Below are positions 42,312 to 51,338 of a DNA stretch of 64,000 nt, piece by piece. The stretch is taken from positions 62,001 to 126,000 of the forward strand of contig PVNI01000005.1 of assembly GCA_003001795.1 (NCBI GenBank), in the 5' to 3' direction. The notes beneath the pieces were generated by a model. It saw only the letters and a list, made by a program, of their open reading frames with translations. It did not search any database and was not told the DNA's origin. Every line of letters starts with the position of its first letter. Position 1 is the stretch's first letter. Both the position numbers and the translations under genes were made by a program. Source of the stretch: Actinomadura viridilutea (lineage in GTDB: Bacteria > Actinomycetota > Actinomycetes > Streptosporangiales > Streptosporangiaceae).

Positions 42312-43508
42312 ATGGCGTACTACCGGCGGGTCGGCGAGGTGCCGCCCAAGCGCCACACCCAGCACCGCGACGGCGGCGGACGGCTCTACTACGAAGAACT
42401 CATGGGCGAGGAGGGCTTCTCCTCGGACTCCTCGCTGCTCTACCACCGCGACATCCCCTCGGCGATCACGGACTCGCGGCCCTGGGAGATCCCGGACGTC
42501 GCCACCACGCCCAACCATCCGCTCAAGCCCCGGCATCTGAAGCTGCACGACCTGTTCCCCAAGGACGTGTGGGCGGACACGGACGTCGTCACCGGGCGCC
42601 GGCTCATCCTGGGCAACGGCGACGTGCGCATCTCCTACGCGGTCGGGATGGCGCCGTCGCCGCTGTACCGCAACGCGCTCGGCGACGAGGTCGTGTACGT
42701 CGAGTCCGGCGCGGCGACCGTGGAGACCGTCTTCGGCGTGCTCTCCGTGAAGGAGGGCGACTACGTCGTCATCCCGATGTCGACCACGCACCGGTGGCTG
42801 CCGGAGGGCGATGAGCCGTTGCGCGCGTACGCCATCGAGGCCAACGGGCACGTCGCGCCGCCCAAGCGCTACCTGTCGCGGTACGGGCAGTTCCTGGAGC
42901 ACGCCCCGTACTGCGAGCGCGACCTGCACGGTCCCGAGGAGCCGCTGGTGGTGGACGAGACCGACGTCGAGGTGTTCGTCAAGCACCGGACGTCGTCCGG
43001 GGTCGTCGGCACCCGCCTCACCTATGCGCGGCACCCGTTCGACGTGGTGGGCTGGGACGGCTGCCTCTACCCGTTCACCTTCAACGTGCACGACTTCGAG
43101 CCGATCACGGGGCGGGTGCACCAGCCGCCGCCGGTCCACCAGGTGTTCGAGGGGCCCGGGTTCGTGGTGTGCAACTTCGTCCCGCGCAAGGTGGACTACC
43201 ACCCGCTGGCCATCCCGGTGCCCTACTACCACTCGAACGTGGACTCCGACGAGGTCATGTTCTACTGCGGCGGCGACTACGAGGCGCGCAAGGGCTCGGG
43301 CATCGGGCAGGGCTCGGTGTCGGTGCACCCCGGCGGCGTCGCGCACGGGCCGCAGCCGGGCGCCTACGAGCGCAGCATCGGCGTCGAGTTCTTCGACGAG
43401 CTGGCCGTCATGGTCGACACGTTCCGGCCGCTGGAGCTGGGCGAGGGCGGCCTGGCCTGCGAGGACTCCGCCTATGCGTGGACGTGGGCCGGAGGGCGGC
43501 GGTCATGA
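42312..43508 (+). CDS. hmgA: Homogentisate 1,2-dioxygenase
   Basis: A 398-residue cupin-fold Fe(II) dioxygenase that opens the homogentisate ring to maleylacetoacetate in tyrosine/phenylalanine breakdown. Family landmarks include RLILGNGDVRISYA near 97-110, VIPMSTTHRW near 156-165, and the metal region PYYHSNVDSDEVMFY (His and Glu ligands) and VSVHPGGVAHGPQPG. ATG 42312 follows GGGGAGGAGG at 5 nt. Its stop overlaps the next gene (ATGA). Regulation is probably by the adjacent MarR. Confidence 0.92.
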   Translation: MAYYRRVGEVPPKRHTQHRDGGGRLYYEELMGEEGFSSDSSLLYHRDIPSAITDSRPWEIPDVATTPNHPLKPRHLKLHDLFPKDVWADTDVVTGRRLILGNGDVRISYAVGMAPSPLYRNALGDEVVYVESGAATVETVFGVLSVKEGDYVVIPMSTTHRWLPEGDEPLRAYAIEANGHVAPPKRYLSRYGQFLEHAPYCERDLHGPEEPLVVDETDVEVFVKHRTSSGVVGTRLTYARHPFDVVGWDGCLYPFTFNVHDFEPITGRVHQPPPVHQVFEGPGFVVCNFVPRKVDYHPLAIPVPYYHSNVDSDEVMFYCGGDYEARKGSGIGQGSVSVHPGGVAHGPQPGAYERSIGVEFFDELAVMVDTFRPLELGEGGLACEDSAYAWTWAGGRRS

Positions 43509-44338
43509 GCGTCCCCGCCGTGCTCCGCGGGCTGTGCGACGACGCGGCGGTGTTCCCCCCGGGGTCGCTGCCGCTGCGCGACGCGGTGCCCGCGCACCAC
43601 CGGCACCGGCGCGCGAAGTACGCCGAGCTGGTCGGCCCGTTCGTCATCGCGGCGCCCATGTTGGACGAGCTGGACCGCCTGCCCGAGGAGGCGCCGGAGC
43701 TGATCGTGACGGCGCCGGAGGGGCCGAAGCAGGCGGCCGAGGCCGTGGCGTCCCGCGCCGTGAAGGCCGTGGAGGTCGCGGTCCCGGCGGGCATGTCGGT
43801 GGACGACTTCTTCGCCGAATGCGAACGCCTGACGGGCACGACCGTGTTCGTCGAGGTGCCGCGGGACGAGCGGCGGCCGGACGTCATCGCCGGGCTGGCC
43901 GAACGGGGCGGCAAGGCCAAGTTCCGCACCGGCGGGGTGCGGGCGGAGATGTACCCGGACGAGGACGAACTCGCCGCCGCGGTCAAGGCGGTGGTGGACG
44001 CGGGCGTCCCGTTCAAGGCCACCGCCGGGCTGCACCACGCCGTGCGCAACACCGACCCGGACACGGGGTTCGAGCAGCACGGCTTCCTCAATCTGCTGCT
44101 CGCGGTCGACGACGCCCTCGACGGGCGTCCGGCGGACGCGCTGGCGCGCACCTCGGCGGAACGCGACGGCGCGGCGCTCGCCGACCGCGTGCGGAAGCTG
44201 GACGAGGCGCGGGCCGCCGACATCCGGGGCCGGTTCGTCTCGTTCGGGACGTGCAGCATCACCGACCCGTTGACCGACCTGGTGGCGCTGGGGCTGCTCC
44301 CGGCGTCCGTGGCGGAATCCGAAGGAGACACCCGATGA
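43505..44338 (+). CDS. Unknown protein inside the homogentisate operon
   Basis: A 277-residue protein with ATGA overlaps on both sides, between hmgA and fahA, so surely co-transcribed. It looks soluble with a TIM-barrel-like alternation (ELIVTAPEG, KAVEVAVPAG, TTVFVEVP, KAKFRTGG, PFKATAGLHHAVR). The FKATAGLHHAVRN block, with two His, is a likely active site. No family is recognised. The operon lacks a glutathione-type maleylacetoacetate isomerase, so this gene is a candidate for that step or for a related function; this is inference from position only. Confidence 0.75.
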   Translation: MSVPAVLRGLCDDAAVFPPGSLPLRDAVPAHHRHRRAKYAELVGPFVIAAPMLDELDRLPEEAPELIVTAPEGPKQAAEAVASRAVKAVEVAVPAGMSVDDFFAECERLTGTTVFVEVPRDERRPDVIAGLAERGGKAKFRTGGVRAEMYPDEDELAAAVKAVVDAGVPFKATAGLHHAVRNTDPDTGFEQHGFLNLLLAVDDALDGRPADALARTSAERDGAALADRVRKLDEARAADIRGRFVSFGTCSITDPLTDLVALGLLPASVAESEGDTR

Positions 44339-45534
44339 CCCGGATCGACGTTCCCGACGGCTCGCCGTTCGGCATCGCCAACCTCCCGTACGGGGTCTTC
44401 TCCACGCCCGGCGCCGGGCCTCGGGTGGGGGTGCGCGTCGGCGACTCGGTCGTGGACCTGGCGGTCGCGCTCGACGACGACGTCTTCGCCCGTCCCTCGC
44501 TGAACGCGTTCATGGCTCAGGGGCCGCGCCGCTGGGCCGAGACGCGCGAGCGGATCACCGAGCTCGTTCAAGGGGACGTTCCGGACGCGGCGGTCGCGGA
44601 CGCCTCGGAGATCACCCTGCATTTGCCGTTCGAGGTCGGCGACTATGTCGACTTCTACGCCTCCGAACACCACGCGTCGAATCTGGGGCGGCTGTTCCGC
44701 CCGGATTCCGAGCCGCTCATGCCGAATTGGAAGCACCTTCCCGTCGGTTATCACGGGCGCGCCGGAACGGTCGTGGTGTCGGGCACCGACATCGTGCGGC
44801 CGTGCGGCCAGCGGAAGACGCCCGCCGACCCCGCGCCCGTGTTCGGGCCGAGCCGCCGTCTCGACATCGAGGCCGAGCTGGGGTTCGTCGTCGGCGTGGG
44901 CTCCCCGCTGGGCCGGCCCATCCCGTGCGAGGACTTCGCCGAGCACGTCTTCGGCGCGGTGCTGGTGAACGACTGGTCGGCGCGCGACATCCAGGCGTGG
45001 GAGTACGTGCCGCTCGGGCCGTTCCTCGGCAAGAGCTTCGCCACGTCGGTGTCGCCGTGGGTGGTGCCGCTGGCGGCGTTGGAGCACGCTCGGACGGCCA
45101 CCCCGCCGCAGCAGCCCGAACCGCTGCCCTACCTGCGGGAAAAGGAGCCGTGGGGCCTGGACATCGAGATGGCCGTCAGCTGGAACGGCCAGGTGGTCTC
45201 CCGTCCGCCGTACCGGACGATGTACTGGTCGCCGGCGCAGATGCTGGCCCACATGACCGTCAACGGCGCGTCGGCGCGCACCGGGGACCTGTTCGCGTCC
45301 GGCACCGTCTCCGGCCCGGAGAAGGACCAGCGCGGCGCGTTCATCGAGCTGACGTGGGGCGGGCGCGAGCCGCTGCGGGTCAACGGCGAGGAGCGCACCT
45401 TCCTGGAGGACGGCGACGAGGTCGCCATCGCGGCGACCGCGCCCGGCCCGGACGGGTCGCGCATCGGCTTCGGCGAGGTCCGCGGACGGATCCTTCCGGC
45501 GTCCTGCGCGCCCGGGAACGAGCGAGCAGGGTGA
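44335..45534 (+). CDS. fahA: Fumarylacetoacetase
   Basis: A 399-residue hydrolase that cleaves fumarylacetoacetate to fumarate and acetoacetate, the last step of homogentisate breakdown. It has the FAH N-terminal domain and the catalytic core with YVDFYASEHHASNLGRLF near 103-120 (Asp and the catalytic His), RRLDIEAELGFVVGVG near 181-196 with the metal Glu residues, and VNDWSARDIQAWEYVPLGPF. The start overlaps the unknown gene by 4 nt. Confidence 0.92.
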   Translation: MTRIDVPDGSPFGIANLPYGVFSTPGAGPRVGVRVGDSVVDLAVALDDDVFARPSLNAFMAQGPRRWAETRERITELVQGDVPDAAVADASEITLHLPFEVGDYVDFYASEHHASNLGRLFRPDSEPLMPNWKHLPVGYHGRAGTVVVSGTDIVRPCGQRKTPADPAPVFGPSRRLDIEAELGFVVGVGSPLGRPIPCEDFAEHVFGAVLVNDWSARDIQAWEYVPLGPFLGKSFATSVSPWVVPLAALEHARTATPPQQPEPLPYLREKEPWGLDIEMAVSWNGQVVSRPPYRTMYWSPAQMLAHMTVNGASARTGDLFASGTVSGPEKDQRGAFIELTWGGREPLRVNGEERTFLEDGDEVAIAATAPGPDGSRIGFGEVRGRILPASCAPGNERAG

Positions 45535-45671
45535 TCGACTGATCCCAAATCGTAATATGCCCGGCCGCATGCGCAGCCGAGCCACCAGGTATTTTCAACA
45601 TCAACAACTTTAACCTTTGTTTAAGGTTCGGTCCCGCCGGTCCGCGGCGGGAATATCGGGGACGGCCTGGG

Positions 45672-46883
45672 GTGGCACCGTTGCGCACACGCGGCATCGT
45701 TGATCGACGTTGGGCGGCCGGGATCGTTCTGCTGGCCGGAACGCTGGGACTGACGGCCTGCTCCTCTGAGACCCACAAGACGACCACGGCGGGCGGGGAC
45801 ACCACGGTCCCCGCCGCCAAGGTGACCACGTATCCGAAGAACGGCGCCGAGAAGGCCCGCCCCGACCGCGGCGTCGTGGTGAAGGCGGACGGCGGGACGC
45901 TGCAGTCGGTCAGCGTGACCGCGAACGGCCGGCCGGTGGAGGGCGCCTTCAACGCCCAGCGCACCGAATGGCGGTCCAAGTGGGCGCTGCGGCCGGGCAC
46001 CACCTACACGGTGACGTCCACGGCCAAGAACTCCATCGGCACCGTTTCGCGGTCCACCAGCACGTTCCGCACGCTCAAGCCGACGGCCGCGCAGACCGCC
46101 ACCGCCTCGCTGGACTGGATCCTCGAGAGCAACCGCGGCAAGACCTACGGCGTCGGCCTGCCGATCATCGTCGACTTCAACCGTCCCGTCGCCAACAAGA
46201 AGGCCGTGGAGCGGGCCCTGGAGGTCACCGCGGAGAAGCCGGTCGAGGGCGCCTGGCGGTGGATCGGCGACCAGCGGGTCGTCTACCGCACCAAGACCTA
46301 CTGGCCCGCGCACCAGACGGTGAAGCTGAACGCCCACCTGGCCGGGGTGCGCGTCGCCAAGGGCGTCTACGCCACGAAGGACCTCAACCGCACGTTCCGC
46401 ATCGGCGCCGCCCGCATCACCAAGATCAACCTGAAGCGGCACCGCATGGCGGTGTACGTCGACGGCAAGAAGGCGCGCTCGGTGCCGGTCAGCGGCGGCA
46501 ACGGCACGACCCGGGAGTACACCACCACCAGCGGCGTCCACCTGACCATGGAGAAGGGCAACCCGGTGCGGATGACCGCGCCCGGCCGCAAGAAGGGCGA
46601 CCCCGGGTACTACGACCTGCTGGTGAACTACGCGGTCCGCATCTCCAACACCGGCGAGTACCTGCACCAGTCGATGGGCGAGGAGTACTGCCTGGGCCGC
46701 GCCAACTGCAGCCACGGCTGCGTCCGCCAGCCCCGCAGCGACGCGATCTGGTTCTACAAGACCGTCCAGCCGGGTGACGTCGTCGTCATCACCGGCACCA
46801 AGCGCAAGCTGGAGTGGAACAACGGCTGGTCGTTCTGGCAGCTGCCGTTCCAGACCTGGAAGAAGGGCAGCGCCCTCTCTTAA
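45672..46883 (+). CDS. Lipoprotein L,D-transpeptidase (YkuD) with Ig-like domain
   Basis: A 403-residue exported enzyme. The signal peptide ends at the lipobox LTAC near 27-30. Two Ig-like segments follow (ANGRPVEGAFNAQRTEWRSK region), then the YkuD domain with the active-site block NCSHGCVRQPRSDAIW near 350-365; Cys is the nucleophile. Such enzymes make 3-3 cross-links in peptidoglycan, as in mycobacteria. GTG 45672 starts the frame. It abuts the convergent DUF4032 gene with no gap (46883/46884). Confidence 0.9.
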   Translation: MAPLRTRGIVDRRWAAGIVLLAGTLGLTACSSETHKTTTAGGDTTVPAAKVTTYPKNGAEKARPDRGVVVKADGGTLQSVSVTANGRPVEGAFNAQRTEWRSKWALRPGTTYTVTSTAKNSIGTVSRSTSTFRTLKPTAAQTATASLDWILESNRGKTYGVGLPIIVDFNRPVANKKAVERALEVTAEKPVEGAWRWIGDQRVVYRTKTYWPAHQTVKLNAHLAGVRVAKGVYATKDLNRTFRIGAARITKINLKRHRMAVYVDGKKARSVPVSGGNGTTREYTTTSGVHLTMEKGNPVRMTAPGRKKGDPGYYDLLVNYAVRISNTGEYLHQSMGEEYCLGRANCSHGCVRQPRSDAIWFYKTVQPGDVVVITGTKRKLEWNNGWSFWQLPFQTWKKGSALS

Positions 46884-48176
46884 TCAGTCGCTTCCGCCGT
46901 CCCGGGCCCGGGCCTCCGGCCGGTCCCCCGCCGCCCGCTCGCCGTCGGGGGGCGTGCGCGGGATGGGCTTGATGGTCAGCTCCTCCGGGACGTGCGGCAG
47001 GACGTGGCGGAAGTGGTCGCGGGCCGCGGCGGTCGTGCTGACGTCGTGGCCCAGCGTCCGCTCCAGGTGCCCGCGGTGCTCCAGCACCTCGTAGAAGATC
47101 TCCACCTCGTCCAGGCGGCCGCGCAGGTCGTCGGGGATGGCCCGCACCACCGGGTCGTACACCTCGGTCAGCCACTTGCTCGCCGCGAGCGCCTCCGACA
47201 CCGGACGCCCCGACTCGCGCTCCAGGTGGCCGCGGTAGCTGGCGATGTCGTTGAGCAGCCGGCGGGCCTGGTTCTCCTGGGCGTTCAGGCCGGTGCGGGC
47301 GAACAGCAGCCGGCGGTGGTGGCCCGGTTCGGCGACGACGGTGCGCACCCGCAGCCTGCTGCCCTCGCCGCCCGCGTCGATCAGCTCCACCTCGTCCACG
47401 TCGAAGCCGAGCTCGTTGATGCGGCGCAGCCGCTCGGCGATGCGCAGCCGCTGCTCCTCCGGGCGGATGATCTCCTCGCGGGTCAGCTCGTCCCACAGCG
47501 CGGTGTAGCGGCGGACGGTGTCGTCGGCCACGGCCACCGGGTCCAGGTCGGGCGGCAGCAGCCCGGCGGCGTCCAGGTCGAACAGCTCCCCGGCGATGCG
47601 TTCCCGGGCCAGCTCCAGGTCGTAGGTGCGCTGCCCCTCCGACAGGGACGGGTGCAGTTCGGCGGTCTCGGTGTCCACCAGGTACGCCGAGAACGCGCCC
47701 GCGTCCAGCTTGAACAGCGTGTTGGACAGCGAGCAGTCGCCCCACATGAAGCCCGCCAGGTGCAGCCGGACCAGCAGCTCGACCAGCGCGTCCAGCAGCC
47801 GGTCGGCGGGGTGCCCGCCGCGCGGGTTGGCGAACAGGGCCCGGTACGAGCTGGCGTGGTCGAGGAACCGCGTCACCAGGACCGCGTCCTGCCCGCCGGG
47901 CCGGTCCACCGCGATCCCGGTGACCTCGACGGCCGGGATGCCGAGCTCGCGCAGCTTGCGCAGCAGCTTGTACTCGCGGCGGGCGAGCCGTTCGTCCAGC
48001 TCCTTGAGCGCGTAGACCGCGCCGGCCTCGGCGACGAACCGCACCGTGTGCCGGGACAGTCCGCGGTGGCGGATCTCCACCAGGCGCTCGTCGCGCCAGG
48101 ACGCCAGCGGCTCGTGCCACGGCAGGCTGAGCAGGCCGCTCGCCGTCTCGGCCGGGGGTTTGAAGACGAACCGCAT
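46884..48176 (-). CDS. DUF4032 protein with kinase-like (Kdo/WaaP-type) fold
   Basis: A 430-residue cytoplasmic protein. The first half resembles a lipopolysaccharide-kinase fold: AVYALKELDERLARREYKLL supplies the Lys, and LHLAGFMWGDCSLSNTLFKL with YLVDTETAELH looks like the catalytic and metal loops. The second half is DUF4032. No signal peptide. It lies 7 nt after sugC on the same strand, so it is probably co-transcribed with the trehalose-type importer. Substrate unknown. Confidence 0.82.
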   Translation of the reverse strand: MRFVFKPPAETASGLLSLPWHEPLASWRDERLVEIRHRGLSRHTVRFVAEAGAVYALKELDERLARREYKLLRKLRELGIPAVEVTGIAVDRPGGQDAVLVTRFLDHASSYRALFANPRGGHPADRLLDALVELLVRLHLAGFMWGDCSLSNTLFKLDAGAFSAYLVDTETAELHPSLSEGQRTYDLELARERIAGELFDLDAAGLLPPDLDPVAVADDTVRRYTALWDELTREEIIRPEEQRLRIAERLRRINELGFDVDEVELIDAGGEGSRLRVRTVVAEPGHHRRLLFARTGLNAQENQARRLLNDIASYRGHLERESGRPVSEALAASKWLTEVYDPVVRAIPDDLRGRLDEVEIFYEVLEHRGHLERTLGHDVSTTAAARDHFRHVLPHVPEELTIKPIPRTPPDGERAAGDRPEARARDGGSD

Positions 48177-48183
48177 CCGCCGC

Positions 48184-49488
48184 CTACCCGGCCGCGGTCT
48201 CGGTCCCGCCCTTGTCCTCGTCCTCGTCGCTCGTATCGGACGTCGCCTCCGCCTCGGCGCGCTGCGCCCGGCGCTGGGCCTCGCGTTCCTTGTCGGCCAG
48301 CCGTCCCAGCGCCGCCGCCCGCTCCTCGTCCCGGGTGAGGTTCTCCCCGGTCGCCGGGTCGAACAGGTGGACGCGGGAGGTGTCGATCCACAGCTCCGCC
48401 TCGTCCCCGGGGCTGATCAGGCTGGACGCGTCGAGCGCGACGACCGCCTGGGTGCGCAGCTGGTCGCTGTCGAGCTCCTGCGACAGGTCGCGCAGCTGCG
48501 CGGCGACGTCCGCCGGCGCCTCGTAGGGGACGTAGGCGTACAGCTCGTTGCCGAGCCACTCGGTGACGTCCACCCGCGCCTTCACCACGGCGCCGCGCTC
48601 GCGCCGGTCGTCGCCGACCAGCGAGGCGTCCTCGAAGTGCTCGGGGCGGATGCCGACCAGCACCACCGTGCGGTCCCCGACCGCCTCGGCCTTGCGGCGG
48701 TCGCGCATGTCGAACCGGCCGAGCGGGGTGTCCAGGACGGTGCCGTCCACGGTCGCGGGCAGGAAGTTCATCGACGGGGAGCCGATGAACCCGGCCACGA
48801 ACAGGTTGGTCGGCTGCTCGTACAGCTCGCGCGGGCTGCCCACCTGCTGCAGCACGCCCTTGCGCAGCACCGCCACCCGGTCGCCCAGCGTCATCGCCTC
48901 GGTCTGGTCGTGCGTGACGTACACGGTGGTCACGCCGAGGCGCCGCTGCAGCCGGGAGATCTCGGTGCGCATCTGCCCGCGCAGCTTGGCGTCCAGGTTG
49001 GACAGCGGCTCGTCGAACAGGAACGCGTCGGCCTCCCGGACGATCGCGCGGCCCATCGCCACGCGCTGCCGCTGGCCGCCGGACAGGTTGGCGGGCTTGC
49101 GGTCCAGGTGGTCGGTCAGCTCCAGCAGCTCGGCGGTCTCCTTGACGCGCCGCTGCACCTCGTCCTCGGGCGTCTTGGCCAGCCGCAGCGGAAAGGCGAT
49201 GTTCTCGAACACCGTCAGGTGCGGGTACAGCGCGTAGTTCTGGAACACCATCGCCAGGTTCCGCTCGCGCGGCGCGACCTTGTTGACGACCTTGCCGCCG
49301 ATGCGCAGCTCGCCGGAGGTGATGTCCTCCAGGCCCACGATCATGCGCAGCAGCGTGGACTTGCCGCAGCCGGACGGGCCGACGAGGATCATGAACTCGC
49401 CGTCCTTGATCTCCAGGCTGACGTCGTTGACGGCCGGGTATCCGTCGCCGTACCGCTTGACGATGTTCTTCAAGGTGATCTCGGCCAT
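48184..49488 (-). CDS. sugC: ABC transporter ATPase, SugC/MsmK type
   Basis: A 434-residue ATPase: Walker [10 protein letters not shown] near 38-46, signature [14 protein letters not shown] near 134-147, Walker [12 protein letters not shown], and the H-loop TVYVTHDQ. The C-terminal TOBE/regulatory domain is followed by a long charged tail ([12 protein letters not shown]). It energises the two permeases upstream. In mycobacteria the equivalent SugC serves trehalose recycling with LpqY. ATG 49488 starts [10 protein letters not shown]. Confidence 0.88.
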   Translation of the reverse strand: MAEITLKNIVKRYGDGYPAVNDVSLEIKDGEFMILVGPSGCGKSTLLRMIVGLEDITSGELRIGGKVVNKVAPRERNLAMVFQNYALYPHLTVFENIAFPLRLAKTPEDEVQRRVKETAELLELTDHLDRKPANLSGGQRQRVAMGRAIVREADAFLFDEPLSNLDAKLRGQMRTEISRLQRRLGVTTVYVTHDQTEAMTLGDRVAVLRKGVLQQVGSPRELYEQPTNLFVAGFIGSPSMNFLPATVDGTVLDTPLGRFDMRDRRKAEAVGDRTVVLVGIRPEHFEDASLVGDDRRERGAVVKARVDVTEWLGNELYAYVPYEAPADVAAQLRDLSQELDSDQLRTQAVVALDASSLISPGDEAELWIDTSRVHLFDPATGENLTRDEERAAALGRLADKEREAQRRAQRAEAEATSDTSDEDEDKGGTETAAG

Positions 49489-49517
49489 GCCGCACAGCCC
49501 TCCTCGTGTCAGCCCCG

Positions 49518-50348
49518 TCAGCCCTTGACCGCGCCGGCCGTCAGCCCAGCGACGATGCGCCGCTGGAACAGCAGCACGATCACCACGACCGGGATCGTCA
49601 CCACCACGGCGGCGGCGCAGATCGCCGTGGTGGGCTGTTCGAACTGCGACTGGCCGGTGAAGAACGCCAGCGCCGCGGGCACCGGCCGGGCCCGGTCGGT
49701 GGAGGTCAGCGAGATGCCGAAGACGAAGTCGTTCCAGCAGAAGAAGAACGTCAGGATCGCCGCGGTGAACACCCCCGGCGCCGCCAGCGGCACGATCACC
49801 TTGCGGAACGCCTGCCAGCTGGTCGCGCCGTCCACCTGCGCGGCCTGCTCCATCTCCCAGGGGATCTCGCGGAAGAACGCCGACAGCGTCCAGATCGCCA
49901 GCGGCAGCGCGAACGAGATGTACGGGATGATCAGGCCCGGCCAGGTGTCGTACAGGCCGATGGTGCGCCACAGGTCGAACAGCGGCCCGACCAGCGTCAC
50001 CACCGGGAACATGGCGATGGCCAGCGCGAACGACAGGATGAGCTTCTTGCCGGGGAACTCCAGCCGGGCGATCGCGTAGGCGACCAGCGTCGCGAACACC
50101 ACCCCGATGAACGTCGCGATCAGCGAGACGCCGATCGAGTTGATCAGGGCGGAGGTGAACAGGCTGGTGGAGAACACCGTGCGGTAGTTCTCCATCGTCC
50201 AGTCCTTGGGCAGGAAGCTCTGGACGTTGCCGACCTCGCCGGGCTGCTTGAACGACAGCATCACGATCCACAGGATCGGGAAGATCGTCCAGACCAGGAT
50301 CAGCAGCGAGGCGACGATCCACAGCGCCTTGGAGCGTCCCGTCTCCAT
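49518..50348 (-). CDS. sugB: ABC sugar permease, SugB/MalG type
   Basis: A 276-residue inner-membrane permease with six helices and the EAA loop [20 protein letters not shown] near 193-212 that docks to the ATPase. ATG 50348 overlaps the stop of sugA (TGATG). Confidence 0.87.
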   Translation of the reverse strand: METGRSKALWIVASLLILVWTIFPILWIVMLSFKQPGEVGNVQSFLPKDWTMENYRTVFSTSLFTSALINSIGVSLIATFIGVVFATLVAYAIARLEFPGKKLILSFALAIAMFPVVTLVGPLFDLWRTIGLYDTWPGLIIPYISFALPLAIWTLSAFFREIPWEMEQAAQVDGATSWQAFRKVIVPLAAPGVFTAAILTFFFCWNDFVFGISLTSTDRARPVPAALAFFTGQSQFEQPTTAICAAAVVVTIPVVVIVLLFQRRIVAGLTAGAVKG

Positions 50349-51283
50349 CAACGATCACCCCTCACCTGGGACAGGTCCACCCGGAACCCGCGGATGAACA
50401 CGGCCGCGATCAGCACGACGGACAGGAACAGCAGCACCCCGACCGCGTTGCCCATGCCGATCGAGGTGCGGGTGATGGTCTGGTCGTAGGTCAGGAACGA
50501 CAGGGTGGCCGTCTGCTCCTGGCCGCGGGTCATGACGAACGGGTTGTCGAAGATCCGCCACGCGTCCAGCGTCCGGAACAGCACCGCCACCAGGATCGCC
50601 GCCTTCATGTTCGGGATGATCACCCGCCGCAGCCGCTGCCAGGCGGTGGCGCCGTCCACCGTGGCGGCCTCGCTCAGGTCGTGCGGCACCTGCGCCAGCC
50701 CGGCGAGCAGCAGCAGCGAGATGAACGGGGTGGTCTTCCACACCTCCGACAGGCAGATCACGAACAGCGCGGCCCACCGGTCGGAGAACCAGGCGAAGTC
50801 GCCGAGCCCGAACCAGGAGTTGACGAACCCGGACTGCAGGTCGAAGGCGTACCGCCAGGCGAACGCCGAGATCACGGTGACGATGCCGTACGGCAGCAGG
50901 ATCGCGGTGCGCACGGTGCGCCGCGCGAACACCGCCCGGTGCATCACCATGGCCAGCCCGAAGCCCAGCACCAGCTCCACCGCCACGGTGATCGCCGTGA
51001 TGAGGAACGTGGTGAACACGTCCTGCCAGAACAGCCCGTCCGACAGCGCGGTGATGTAGTTGCGCAGGCCGACGAACTCGCGGTCCTGCGGCGCGGTCAG
51101 CCGGTAGTTGAACAGCGACAGGTACACCGCGTTCAGCAGCGGATACCCGGTCACCAGCAGCATGACGATCACGGCGGGGGCCGACAGCAGCAGTCCCAGC
51201 CGCCGTTCGGCCCGGGCGCGGTCGGAGATCTCCGAGCGCGCGGCCGGTCGGGCGGCGGGCGCCGTCTCCACCTGGGCGGTCAT
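50348..51283 (-). CDS. sugA: ABC sugar permease, SugA/MalF type
   Basis: A 311-residue permease with six helices; the EAA loop is SEAATVDGATAWQRLRRVII near 215-234. It forms a heterodimer with SugB. A 55-nt gap separates it from the binding-protein gene upstream. Confidence 0.87.
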   Translation of the reverse strand: MTAQVETAPAARPAARSEISDRARAERRLGLLLSAPAVIVMLLVTGYPLLNAVYLSLFNYRLTAPQDREFVGLRNYITALSDGLFWQDVFTTFLITAITVAVELVLGFGLAMVMHRAVFARRTVRTAILLPYGIVTVISAFAWRYAFDLQSGFVNSWFGLGDFAWFSDRWAALFVICLSEVWKTTPFISLLLLAGLAQVPHDLSEAATVDGATAWQRLRRVIIPNMKAAILVAVLFRTLDAWRIFDNPFVMTRGQEQTATLSFLTYDQTITRTSIGMGNAVGVLLFLSVVLIAAVFIRGFRVDLSQVRGDR

Positions 51284-51338
51284 GACGCACCTCCTGGCAC
51301 GGCGGGGGCCTTCCGTCTCGTCACAGCGACACCCCCGA

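Noticed and set aside
42811..45534. A 907-codon plus-strand frame through hmgA and fahA
   Set aside because: It is fahA preceded by out-of-frame Ser/Thr/Arg-rich shadow of hmgA and the unknown gene; fahA begins at 44335.
45611..45628. AACCTT-TGTTT-AAGGTT as a terminator of fahA
   Set aside because: A 6-bp AT-rich stem in a high-GC genome, without a U-run; too weak to call.
48046..50079. A 677-codon plus-strand frame opposite the ABC transporter genes
   Set aside because: His/Asp/Val-rich shadow of sugC and sugB, with no domain.
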